Below, one piece after another: positions 1 to 10,110 of a stretch of DNA of 64,000 nucleotides. The notes under the pieces are model-generated. The model ran no database searches. It saw only the letters and a program-made list of their open reading frames with translations, and had not been told where the DNA came from. Location of the stretch: NCBI GenBank assembly GCA_948099385.1, contig CANUEZ040000140.1, positions 2,046,001-2,110,000 on the forward strand. The letters run 5' to 3'. The stretch comes from Fasciola hepatica (Eukaryota > Platyhelminthes > Trematoda > Plagiorchiida > Fasciolidae). Every line of letters starts with the position of its first letter. The first letter of the stretch is position 1. A program made the translations under genes and the position numbers.

Positions 1-913
1 ACTGTACCTATAACCGAATCCCTCTACAGTTTCGTTCAGCTGCTTGCTTAATGGACCGTTCTATTTTCCGCGCTGTCCCGAATTTTGGAGAGATTCTGCC
101 CTTGTTCTTAAGTTAGCTTTTTTGCTGCATATTTACGGCTATTCTATTGCTTTGGTATCATCAGTTATCGATAAACACGTTTATTCCACCGGAACTTATT
201 CTACTGCCCTTAGTAATGTTCTGTCCACACCGTGCGTAGAGCTAAAGAAAACAGATTTCCGCAAGATTAACAACTCTAGAAGTCTGGATATTCTTAACAC
301 TCATCGACCGAATTTTGTGCGAGTGGGCGCCCTTTTCTGCTTCTCGTTTTTTTGATTCCCGTTTTATAATTTTTCACCTTGTCCCGTGTTGTTACAAACG
401 TAATTTTAGTAACCTGAAGACCAAAGGTTTTCCCAGCAGGTTTTACAAACCTTCCACCCAGAGCTAGCCGATCGCGGCACAGCTGTCACTCTACACCGGC
501 CCATTTCGTTCCTGCTTGGCCCAATAAAGCCCAACTTTTGCCAGTCTTCACCCCTTCTGCACAGCTTTAGCCTAATATAGCTCTGCATTTGCCCCTTTTG
601 TCCGGCTTTAGCCCAGATTATCACCGGGCACCATGCTACTTAGGCCGCTGTCCTTTTTACTAATGACCGTTGACTCCTGTCTGCCATGCAGAATAGGATC
701 ATCGGTGGTTGCACTATGGCTCATCACTCGTACCATTGCATTAGGTGACGTAAGCAGACATAACCCATCTACTGTCCGCTACTCTTCCAGTTCATGGATG
801 AAAATGTGTTAACAGAACACATCAGTAAGCAACGGGTTGTATGAAACAATTCCTCCTCCGAGGCCATTGGAATGGCGGCTGACAAAACATCTTTACGAAA
901 CGAGGCCTTCTGA
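1..913. other. Unassigned left edge
   Basis: No gene is supported here. A 103-codon open stretch (44-355, plus) is the longest, but it has no motif I recognise. The segment is pyrimidine-rich on the plus strand and lies directly upstream of a LINE ORF1-like stretch in the same orientation, so it may be the LINE's leader or an older repeat. Confidence 0.3.
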
Positions 914-2118
914 TTGTTCAGTGACACCAAAACTTTAGCTAATATCTTGGATCCCCAACCGTTATCATCAGAAATGCGGCTATCAGTTGGGGCCACCGTT
1001 CCTCTTCCAGCTTCATCCCACAGCTCTCTACTGGAATCGGTGGACTTTGATGAATCCATATCACCATTGCTGGAGCAGCCGTCTAACAAGCGACTTCAAA
1101 TAGATCCAAGTCCCATCTTCTCTCTAGGCCTGAGCACTACAACATCCCCTATTCTCACGGTGTCCTTTTCTCGGGGCTCACCTCCCGTGTCAGCGGACTG
1201 TTTCGAGTCATTTCTGCCACTTCTACGAGTTCTTCACTAACCACTAGAATGATCCCAATAAAAAGCACTCTATTGTATCCCAATAATAGTACCGGGAACA
1301 ATTTGGCTGGTGAAGGCGATAATGCAGTTACTCATCATAGTTTGCCAGAATTCCTCGGTTGAAAAACTTTCTTCTCGAAATAATGACCAGTACTATCCAG
1401 GGAAGACCACTTTAGGCGCTTCTGGCCGTAATCTGTGTTCTGCTCGTTTTTCTGTTTGTCCAACCTGATTTATCTACATCTTCCACAGTCTTGCAAAGGC
1501 ACTACTCTCTGGGCACGGTTCTTTAAATACCTATCCAGCTGTTAGTTACTCAGTACGTCAGCCTGCCCCATACACCAGTCGAACAAGCTCATTTACAACT
1601 TTTCTTCCACCTCGTTTCTATACTGTCCCCCCTAACTACTTTTCCTATATCGGAACCAAGCATATTCCAGACTAGTGCAGCAGCCTAATTTCCCTTCTCA
1701 CTGCCAAATCTATCGCCTTTTTCAGGTCCAGCTCCCTTTCGTCACTACTATTCCAGCTTATACATATTTTCCACGTGATAACTACACATACGATCTTTTC
1801 CCCTCCCTAGAAAGAGATCACATCAAGTTCTGCAGTGACTTTTGTGACTTTTTCACCTCTCAGCCTGCCCTAACCCCGGAAGTATCGCCGTGGCAACGAT
1901 CTAGAACTTTGAATTGTCTGAGTAAAAATGTTTTCCACAAATTTCGCGGATATTCCAGGTTGATATTTCACCGCCTTCTCCTTCCTCTGGAGCAAACCCA
2001 CCTGCATCACCTTATCGACTTCCAACTCTCCAACAGCGACATCACGATGATCGTATTTATAATCGAGCCCCCGGTAGTGTTCACGTTGACGAATTCCAAC
2101 CTGGGCTTCTACCTTTGA
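914..2118 (+). pseudogene. Possible LINE ORF1 remnant
   Basis: Two open segments (914-1240 and 1675-2118) read as serine-, proline- and leucine-rich protein without a diagnostic domain. They precede, on the same strand, a recognisable LINE endonuclease N-terminus at 2178. CR1/Jockey-like LINEs carry a poorly conserved, often Ser/Pro-rich ORF1 upstream of ORF2, so position and composition suggest ORF1. The stretch between the two open segments contains stops. No zinc knuckle or esterase motif was seen, so this is inference from context; it could equally be non-coding spacer. Confidence 0.3.
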
Positions 2119-2177
2119 CACTACCTAATGCTTGATGGGTATTAAGCAGGATGCATTCAGTGCTTTCCATGGCCCTC

Positions 2178-2378
2178 ACAGGAAATTATGACTTCATTTT
2201 ATCCACTGAAAAACGGTTGCCTGACATTACCACAACTGAAGACTCCGCTGTGATCGGTTACAAGGCTTTCAGGAAAACAGAAAGGACCAGCACAATGTAG
2301 GCTACCTAATCTACGTAAGGGAAGGCCTCGTTGCATCTATATTTGAGATTTTCATTCTGAAAAGCACGAAAGGTCCGG
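2178..2378 (+). pseudogene. LINE ORF2 endonuclease, N-terminal fragment
   Basis: The plus strand translates to YDFILSTEKRLPD, GYKAFRK and, after a frame change, IYVREGLVAS. These match the order of an apurinic-like LINE endonuclease: the xLTETWL motif whose Glu binds the metal, then GY-x-FRKDR, then the GGGV-x-IYV strand. The Thr-Glu pair is kept, but the Trp is lost and the glycine-rich stretch contains a stop and a frameshift. The domain should run about 200 residues; here it ends after about 65 and runs into an inverted LTR-like sequence. Probably a CR1/Jockey-type LINE truncated by later insertion. Confidence 0.6.
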
Positions 2379-2426
2379 CACGAGTACACACCAAAACAGA
2401 TTCATGAGATTTTGATTGGTTTTATC

Positions 2427-2750
2427 TGTAGCGACAGTGATCTTTTTTCTCTCTTTGTCAAGTTTACTGTCTAACTGCACACAGACTGCCGATTGTAGTT
2501 GCCTTTCGACCTTTGCTCTTGTGAGAGCTGGCGCGCAATCGTTCAAATACAAGCTAGTCACCATCAGCCCTATCGCTTTCTTGTCTTCACGGGTGATGGA
2601 TAATTCCGTTCTGATTAGGGCATTCGTATAGTGCTGAGCTCTTGGAAAAAGCTGAAGTGGTACCGTAGAAACAAGGAACGAAGAACACATTTATTGAAGA
2701 AACTGCGAAGTAAGGTTTAGTAACCTTGCGGATCCACGACTAAGTTCGGA
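2427..2750 (-). repeat. LTR-like repeat, inverted copy
   Basis: Read on the minus strand, this aligns by eye with 2795-3111 (plus) and 39385-39722 (plus). Shared landmarks in order are an ACCTTACTTCGC block, an AGNGCG/GAGAGCG-type stretch, GCAACC, a TTAGTTAA/CAGTTAGACAGTAAA block and a terminus ending CGCTACA. The common CA end and the AATAAA-like element near it in sister copies suggest LTRs of one family. No internal protein-coding region lies between this and the next copy. It faces the 2795-3111 copy in inverted orientation, about 45 bp apart. Confidence 0.55.
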
Positions 2751-2794
2751 TCATCAATGGTCATTAGGAAGTCACAAATATTTAGACTAGGCTG

Positions 2795-3111
2795 ATAATA
2801 AACATATAGGATTGCTGAACTTTACCTAGCGGATCATGCGTTAAACGTATTCCTCGGCTCTTCGCACCACGTAGACTACCTGCACTTTCCTCTGATCTTC
2901 GGCAGTGTGCGAATATCCTAACCAAAAAGGTATTTTCAACGACCCTTGAGGACGAGAAAGCGGTCGAGAGGGCTAGTGATCAGAGTGTATGTGAGAGTGT
3001 GCTCAAGAACGCTCATATGAGCAGCGGTCAAATGGCAACCGCGCTCGGCAATTAGCTTTTAGTTAAGCAATAAACGTGTAAAAAGCGAGAACGAATGTGA
3101 CTGTCGCTACA
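2795..3111 (+). repeat. LTR-like repeat
   Basis: Plus-strand member of the same family as 2427-2750 (inverted) and 39385-39722. It holds GAGCAGCGGTCAAATGGCAA, also present exactly in the 39.6-kb copy, an AATAAA polyadenylation-type hexamer near 3070, and the CGCTACA terminus at 3111. These are LTR-like traits (R region with poly(A) signal, CA end). It lies 1.2 kb upstream of a BEL/Pao gag start on the same strand and might be that element's 5' LTR, but the spacing is far longer than the tens of bases seen in the intact nest at 47.4 kb. Confidence 0.55.
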
Positions 3112-4315
3112 GATCTCTCTAGTGGACCCAGACTCATAGCATGTGACCATATTGCACCGGGATATTTTGGTCAACTTCCACTTCGCCAAATAATTAACTC
3201 GACTTTGCGATTACTTCCCGCCTTGGGGAATGCTTTCAACTTGTTTCCCGCCAGAAGAAACCAAATAATTATCCGGACTCATTCCTTACACTGAGCTTCA
3301 CTTAAATGTCCGTTCTTGTCGAAGATGAATTCTCTGGGGGTGGCAGCTCTATGGTTTCCTATAAGTTTTCTACCCCCACAAGATGCCACCAAAAACTATC
3401 CGTTTTTAGGTTGTTCCATCAGGCCAGATGGGACCAACGGACCTCACTTGTACGGTCAAAAGATTGGAATGAATTTTCCCCGCCTTGCGAACATCATACG
3501 GTAGTTGACAGGCTATCTTAAATCACTGTCCCAATACCATCACGCCTGGAGACGATACCTTCAAAAGCGAAAAACCCAACAAATAATCCCGACTGAGAAG
3601 GAGATTCCCCAAACTACAAGGTAACTTTCCTTAAACAAGAGATTTTCCTTTGTACACACCATCGGTTCACCTTTCTTGATATATTATCCATTATTCCGAG
3701 TGGATAAGGAGACTACAAGAACAAAGTGGTTTATGCAACCCAGAAAGAGTGGAGATTTTAGCTACAACAACAAAAAGTAGAAACGTCTAATATACTTCAT
3801 CCATTTGTTCTCTTTTCTGCAATAATACTTTCGTACACAAAACACGGGACTTGTCACTCTCTTTCAGTATGTTTCTGCATCCAAGTTACCATATAGTGCT
3901 TCCCCAGTTATTCCATTTCTTGCTTTTTATTCCTCACTTTAACTGAACCTCCGTCCAGTGAGTGAGTGACTCGTAGAACACGAACCCCATACCCAAACGG
4001 AATAAGACGAGTCGGTGAACTATGTGGGAATTTCACGCAACCTATTGAATCACCGTTACACCTGCCCCAAATTTCTCACTTAATATCGTCTCCTCAAGCG
4101 CAGTTCAGTCGTGGTTCTCCCTGCGCTTCCCGGCCCCTATGCTTGTTCGTACACCTCAGCGGGGAAAGTGATGTACCATAACTGAGTAAGGTCAGTCTCT
4201 TTGCGAGCCTTCCTTTTTGACCTTTGCTGTTCCCTTTAAGTTAGACACATGCATTTTGCGGTTGCACGGTTGCCTGGCAGCTGGAGTGCCGTCATGAGCG
4301 GACGCCCTGACTGGC
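3112..4315. other. Spacer between LTR-like repeat and Pao gag
   Basis: Short open stretches (3306-3521 and 3966-4181, plus) show no motif. If the repeat at 2795-3111 is the 5' LTR of the following BEL/Pao copy, this would be an unusually long leader or an independent insertion. I see nothing else in it. Confidence 0.3.
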
Positions 4316-5160
4316 ATGGCTTCTTGTCAAGCGAGTGAAAAAATTACTTTAGGTGTTTACTGTAATCTAACTCCTGGAGATGAATTAGATGGGGTCAGAG
4401 TGAAGATTGATCGGTGTGAGCAAGAACTGCTAACGTAAGAGGAACAATTCAGGTAGCCCAATAAACGATTAGATTTTGGGAAAGGCTCAGCTGTTGCTTC
4501 TGTGACTCAGTATGATGAATGATTTTGAATGTGGCAACCAAGTGACTCAGGAAACTAGCAATTTGTGAGCGGAAGAGATACGTGGAACGGAATCTTTACT
4601 GAGGTCTTTGATCATGGAAGTGACCCTACCAAAGATTTAAGTTGACTATTTCGGTGGATCCCCACAAAATTTACATAAGTCTGTGCACCGTTTTGGGGGT
4701 TCTACAGCTGACAAACCGACTGGAGAAAGGCAAAAGATGTCTTGTTTGTTCTATTACTGTGTCATGCTAAAGAAGCCATCAGGCATTGCCCTTATTTGTC
4801 CAGAGAAGAGGGATTTAAAGAGAAGGTGAATATCCTCAAACAGTAGTTTAGCTGACGTCATGACACCTTTCCAGCTGTAAGCAAGGACCCATTTGATGGA
4901 CCCAAGCTTGGTCCTGGAGATGTCGAATGTCTCACTGGTCCAGCTAGAAAAATGGATGCATACGTAGCTACCGCAAACCAACTGAGTGACGCTGCTGTGC
5001 CAAACAACCTTGTAAGTACAGTCGATAGATAGTATTAAGGTCTGCAAAAGAAATAGGTGGATGTCGCAGAGATCTACCGAAGCCGGCTGTGAACCCTCGC
5101 TCTGCAATTCGCTCTCGTTTTGTGAAACGCAGAGTCTCAGTTGCATGTAGCATATATGGT
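4316..5160 (+). pseudogene. BEL/Pao gag (DUF1759-like), broken
   Basis: An ATG at 4316 opens a 40-residue N-terminus ending at a TAA (4436-4438). Further downstream the same strand encodes CHAKEAIRHCPYLSREEGF and GPKLGPGDVECLTGPARKMD, then VATANQLSDAA. These follow the helical gag core of BEL/Pao elements (DUF1759), where gag assembles the particle and packages the RNA. At least one stop interrupts the core near 4844. The start is chosen because the reading frame fits a gag N-terminus and lies immediately upstream of the core. The ORF is decayed and cannot make a whole gag. Confidence 0.6.
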
Positions 5161-5639
5161 CAGCTTGTACACAAAAATTGTCTAAGGCATGAAGTGTTTG
5201 GAGGTAAAAACCACATCATTAGTTATATTGAGACACACAGTAATTGACAATTATCGTAAATTGAGCGACGCGTAGACGATTCACACGAACCCCAAAACCA
5301 GAACCAGATTGATTCGTAGTTTCTAAGGTACTAAACTAAAATTACAAAAGGTTAAAATATGTATGAACCTCAATTGTGCGGCCATATAGACTCAACAGTG
5401 AGACTCAAAGGTTTAAAATCCCGCCGTACACGCAGGATGGACAGAAACGGTTCATGGCCAAATTCAAATGGCTCACATAAACAAACAAAGGTGCACAGGT
5501 GTTGTGTCTGGACGAGGTTAAAAAAGTAATCGCAAGTATGGTTACCTTCAAGAAGCATGTAGAACATTTGGAAATATTTTCGATAAATATCCTTTGTACT
5601 CAACACAACACGATAATTGTTGATCGGAATGATAACCAC

Positions 5640-6640
5640 CAACAGTGAACGATTTGAGCAAAATCCACGATTACGGTGAAGGCAGCATGGGATTTGATGG
5701 AAGCCAGTTGTTTCTAAGAACCAAGAAAAGATGCTTCACGTGCCTGAAAGCCAGCCGTTTAGCTGTTTCCTGTTGATCTTTTGATCTCTTTGACAAACCT
5801 GGGAGTGAAAGCCATCAAAACGGATTGTTACAAAGAGACACGGCCCCATCGCCTTCTGGCCAGACTGAACCGGTTGACTGTGGCTTCACCGCAGCGGAAG
5901 CGGAGGGCGCCTGCCTCGGCCACTTCCCTGTGAGATTGCACGGTCCGTCGGGGTCATTGGAACTTCGCGCATTTTGGATAATGGGTGAGACGCGACCCTC
6001 ATCAATCAGGATGAGGCAAATGGTCTCAGTTGAGACTGTCATGAGAGTGAAATTGCCGTCCTCATTGTGTACGGCGTGAAGATGACGTCGGGTAAGGAGG
6101 TCTGTCTGTCAGTATCGTCGCCGAAGGGAAACTTTATTGAGAGAGTTGTTGCGGCCCAGGCAATCATCAACATTCTAGTAACATAAGCCGAGTGTTATGA
6201 CGTGAGTGCCTCAACCAGCTGGCCACACTTTGGGGGATTGAGATTCGAAAACGTGTCCGATAAACCCTTCGGAGTCCTAGTTAGTTGTGATGTGCCTGAC
6301 GCTCACTGATCAGAGAGTGGGCATAAGAGAACCACGTTTGCAGTTGAATCAATCTTTTGGTTGGGTTGCAAGAAGACCTTCGTCAAGGTCAGCTCTGACA
6401 AACTCCGAAGTTAACTGTTTAAGATTAGTTGTCCTCACTCAGCAAATCCAAAACCTGTTTGAATTAGGGTACACGAAGAAAGAGTTCAATGAAAAAGGAG
6501 TGGGTTCCATCCAGGATGTCCAAGCCAGGCTTATGGCTGAGAAGGGTAAACAATTAGTTAATGGACACCACGAAGCGGGTGTACCGTGGTGAAGCTCTAA
6601 TGCCGACCTGACGTGTAACCGTTTTTTACTGGAAAAAATC
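5640..6640 (+). pseudogene. BEL/Pao gag zinc knuckle, protease and pre-RT linker, broken
   Basis: At 5726-5772 the translation KKRCFTCLKASRLAVSC retains the cysteines of a gag knuckle but the expected His is missing. PVRLHGPSGS (from about 5927) is the strand before the retropepsin active site; the active-site frame reads LDNG followed by a stop and then DATLI, where the family has D-S/N-G-S-D-T-T-L. From about 6330, GWVARRPSS, EVNCL, and KEFNEKGVGSIQDV match the linker between the protease and RT in Pao polyproteins. Aspartic protease normally cleaves gag-pol; here the stop at the catalytic loop and frame changes abolish it. Confidence 0.62.
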
Positions 6641-7127
6641 GTACAGATATCAGCAATCATAGAGAAGAAAAAGTATGAAAATGCTTGGATTATTATATAA
6701 CAAGAACCTTGGTTGCACAAAGGTATAGCCGATGGAATTATACAACTGGACCTTTGTAGCTAAACCACTGCAAAACAGCTCGGAAACCGATCGGTTTTTG
6801 GCCGGTTTTCGAGCTATTTCCCAGGGATTTGTGTCAGTCGTTTGAAACACGGGTATGCCTAGGTAATTTCTGTCATTTTTCCCAAAATACTTTTTAACTA
6901 TGCTCATCTCTACCTCCTAAGTTATGATTTTCCAAATAATTTTCCTTATTCTACTTATTTTGGGGGCATGAAGCAGAGCGATCGCTCTATAGATTGATCT
7001 TCAACAAGGTATTTCAGGACATTTCGATGAACTAAACCAATACATTGAAATAAAACATCAACTAAGCATTGCACATCACTCCTGTCGTCAGTTTCTTTCG
7101 TAAGAATTCATTTTTGATCCGTGTAAA
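6641..7127. other. Unassigned gap
   Basis: No recognisable coding or RNA feature. It separates the truncated BEL/Pao remnant from a LINE endonuclease fragment. Confidence 0.3.
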
Positions 7128-7361
7128 ATGGCTACTAAACAAACCTTTCAAAAACCGTTCGAAAACCGATGTTACGAACGAGCTGTCTGCTACAGGAGGG
7201 ATGATTTTAGTTCGTACCGAGCCGATTGTCCCACTGGTGTTCACAATCACGGAGGAGGTGTCACTACGTACGTTTACAAGGACTGCAGCAAATCAACTAA
7301 TCTGGTGTTCACGTGCTCAGCCGAAAAGATCACTGTATCCTGTAAATGTCCGACAATGTAA
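7128..7361 (+). pseudogene. LINE endonuclease fragment
   Basis: This 77-codon stretch contains GGGVTTYVYKD followed by VFTCSAEKITVSCKCP. That is the glycine-rich GGGV-x-x-YV strand of LINE endonucleases followed by the strand reading 'E-x-x-W/V-x-L/S-x' with the structural Glu. The preceding RRDDFSSY corresponds to the FRxDR segment. Upstream (catalytic N/E residues) and downstream (GDFN, D-H pair) parts are absent. The ATG is probably fortuitous, because the domain should begin earlier. Confidence 0.5.
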
Positions 7362-7799
7362 AACCAACCGGCACACTAAGTTAAGAACACTTTTGAGAAA
7401 AATGAAGCAGAGGAATGGTCCACCCGAAAACTTGGTCAAGTTAAGGGTACTAGTTACCTCGACCGATTTTTTCTGTTTACAAACCCCAGTCTTTCTGTCT
7501 TCTGTAGACACGTTGCCGATTACCTTAAATTTTGTTTTATTCATTGTCGCCCATTTGAAACAGTCTGCATCCAAACTGATCAGTATTCTCTACCAGTACT
7601 TAATCAGCTTCGAGGGAAAAAGGAGCAGGCCTACAAACATAGACAAATAATACAAGTCAGAAATCTCACCAGCTTTGTCAAGTCTGACGTTGATCGTCCG
7701 AACAAGTTGTATATAGACACCATTTTGGGAAATCTTAGTTATTGTGACATGTGGAGAGCCACAAAACATCTATGTGACAGTAACTCAAGATATAAAAAA

Positions 7800-9300
7800 T
7801 AAACACTGGAGATGAGAAACTCAATTTCGACTTCAGCTCAACTTCGCAGTGTGCCTCCGTATCAGTCTTAAAAAACTCATCTCAGACACCATCTATCGAA
7901 CCATCTATGGTCTTCCAACAGCTGTGCAAAGTGAAGATGAACAAAGCTCCTGGGTCAGATAAGCTATCGCCTGTTTCCCTCAAGAAGTGTGCTGATACCC
8001 TTTCGGTTCCGCTAGCCAATATCTTCAATAGTTATCAAGCAAGCGAAAAATTCCGACATTTGGAGACTGAACAAGATAATGCCTGTCTCCAAGAAAAAAA
8101 CCCGGGAAATACTGTCTTATCACCGCATTATATGACGCTCAAATTGTTTGAGAGGCTTTTATTACCGTGGATTAAACTGGAGTCTGCTGGAGAAGACACA
8201 CAACAGTTTGTGTATCGGTCTTCGCGCTCCACTCTTGACGCCGTAGCTTACATTGTTGACTCCATAACCTCAGCATTAGACAAAATGTAAGGCTGTCAAA
8301 GATGTGTTTTACTTTACAAAAACGCATCTGGTTGTCTTGATCAGTCAGTATTGCTCAGTATGCTTTCCGTAAGTGGTGTTGACTCAAACTTCTGCAGGCT
8401 GATTTTAGACTTCTTTACTGTTCGAAGACATTTCAATTGTTTCAATAGCCAAAAGTTACCTTGTCTTCCAGTTGATTTTGGTGTATTACAAGGTGCATTT
8501 TTCCCCTGTTTACTTTTCTTTGTATAATAAAGAACTTTCAATCCCGTCGACATTATTTGACTGCAGATACCCCGAAGATGTAATTTTAGGATGTGGATTA
8601 CAAACACCCGGAGGAACTTCAGAAATTCGGATCAAACTAAGCAGAGTTGTTAACTGGTCCTCATTCCGCTCCCTTGTACTAAATGCTTCTAAATTCCAGA
8701 ATGTCTTATTTTCCTCACTTTCTGATAAACCACATAGAGCCTTCAATAAAGGGGTTTCCTCTTCCATCTGCGAACGATAAACCCCTACTAAGATCACCAA
8801 CGGCTAGATATCTTGACGTTACACTATCTCATAATCTTTCGTCGTTCAAGCACGTTCAGCAGACTCTTTGTAAACTTAGAAAATTGTCATTTTTCTCCCT
8901 CCGTCTTGAAATAATTTTCTTCCCATACCAGTCAATTTTTTAATTTGTGGCTGCATGTCTTCTCCCACACTGGTTGTACTGCTCTCCAGTTATTTTCCTG
9001 GCCTATTGAAGAAAGATTCTAGCTTGAAATTAAGATCTATAAAACACATCTCCAAGCGCAGTGGTATATCCAGAGATACACATGCTGATACCATCACTGA
9101 TAAACACTTCCCGGCTTGTGGCCAGTTTACTTCCAGAATACTTTCGGACAAACATCATTCTCTACATAACGAAATTCGAAAAACTGTGTCTACACCATGC
9201 ACGCGCTCCGAGTCCAAACTTCTATTTTCTCCCACTTCTGCATATCGCAATTCTGTTTGCGGTGTCATGCTTGTCTGCTTGTTGATCCAGAGAAAATCAA
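7800..9300 (+). pseudogene. LINE reverse transcriptase, broken
   Basis: From 7939 the frame reads NKAPGSDKLSP, the RT0/1 motif of LINE RTs. QQFVYRSSRSTLDAV follows near 8200, corresponding to the QxGFRxxxST region, and DFGVLQGAFFP near 8473 is the motif B' region. Motif C is degraded: LTADTPK near 8558 stands where [FY]ADDTK is expected. The C-terminal region continues at 8683-8943 (ARYLDVTLSHNLSSFKH, the 'YLGV' motif) and 8955-9285. RT copies LINE RNA at a nicked target; loss of the metal-binding Asp pair and many stops show this copy is dead. Confidence 0.65.
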
Positions 9301-9450
9301 AGACATAAGAGGATATTCAGTTGGATGAAAATTACCGTTATCTTTATATATCTCCTGATTTCCTATTTTTATATGCACAGATATGGTATAAAAGCTGAAA
9401 AACCACCCCTTCGGGTGCATAAAGCTACTACTGACTTGAATTGACTTGAA

Positions 9451-10110
9451 CGGTGAGAAGAAACTACGCAGGTTATTCTTCCAAATCCGAAAGCCTACAC
9501 ACTAAAATAAAACAATGGAGTACTTCCCTTTCGCCTATCAATATAATTGCCTGTTCTCCTTATGTGTCCCAATGAAACGTTTGTTGGGCTATCGGAGATA
9601 GGACATAAAACTCTTCGTTGGGGCCTATTTATTATCTGTTGCGTGCTTGAACTGTGTGCAATATTGTACGAATTAAACTTGACCGCATGTGAAAAGTCTG
9701 TTTGCAAAATCCTTTTGGACAGTACTGTGGTGATTCAGCGGCCATCAGACGTGATAAGGTCAAGTACAGCTTCATAGCTATACAAGCTAGGGAGCTTCAA
9801 CAAATCAGGATCATCGACTACAGGTACAATAAAAGCTCGCTTTCGTTGATCAACTTCTAGTCTGGCAGTTATTTTCTTTGACCAAACATATCTATACAAA
9901 CCAGTTCTGCAATACAATGGACGTGCTATTCCGCAACTCTGGTGTTCTTGTTACTGTGGTTTGCGCGGTTCCGGGTTGCAGCGATTCCGATACGACATGT
10001 CGGTTCAGATATTGCAAATGTTACGCCACCTTATTCATTGTGAGTTTCTGTATGATATGCAAGTGAAACAAACAGGTGGTAAATGATGGATTGAGGACGA
10101 TAATCCAGGA
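9451..10110 (+). pseudogene. LINE C-terminal fragment (same family as minus-strand LINE at 25.9-28.4 kb)
   Basis: It begins EKKLRRLFFQIRK and continues through a region that aligns over about 620 bp with the reverse complement of 25850-26470. Near its end HIYTNQFCNTMDVLFRN (from about 9884) is matched by HIYTNQFYNTMNVIFRN in the other copy, so a roughly 60-residue reading frame is similar in both. The start abuts the TTGAC-type tail of the previous LINE. It is a 3' fragment, with no RT catalytic part. Confidence 0.6.

Larger units (their letters stand above)
4316..6640 (+). mobile_element. BEL/Pao retrotransposon, 5' part (copy 3)
   Basis: A plus-strand BEL/Pao remnant carrying gag, a gag zinc-knuckle region, protease and the linker before RT, in the normal order but in several frames with stops. 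It ends near 6640, just where reverse transcriptase should begin; the following sequence has no pol homology. Homologous domains in better shape are at 47.8-50.3 kb. The element is non-functional: gag stops after 41 codons and the protease active-site frame contains a stop. Confidence 0.65.
7128..9450 (+). mobile_element. CR1-like LINE remnant
   Basis: Endonuclease fragment, RT and C-terminal domain lie in the expected order on the plus strand, split among frames. The 3' end carries a short repeated tail of TTGAC/TTGAA units (9432-9449) after a CCACCCCTTCGGGTGC block, as is usual for CR1-clade elements that end in short direct repeats instead of poly(A). Immediately after the tail a second, different LINE fragment begins. 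The element is 5'-truncated and inactive. Confidence 0.65.
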
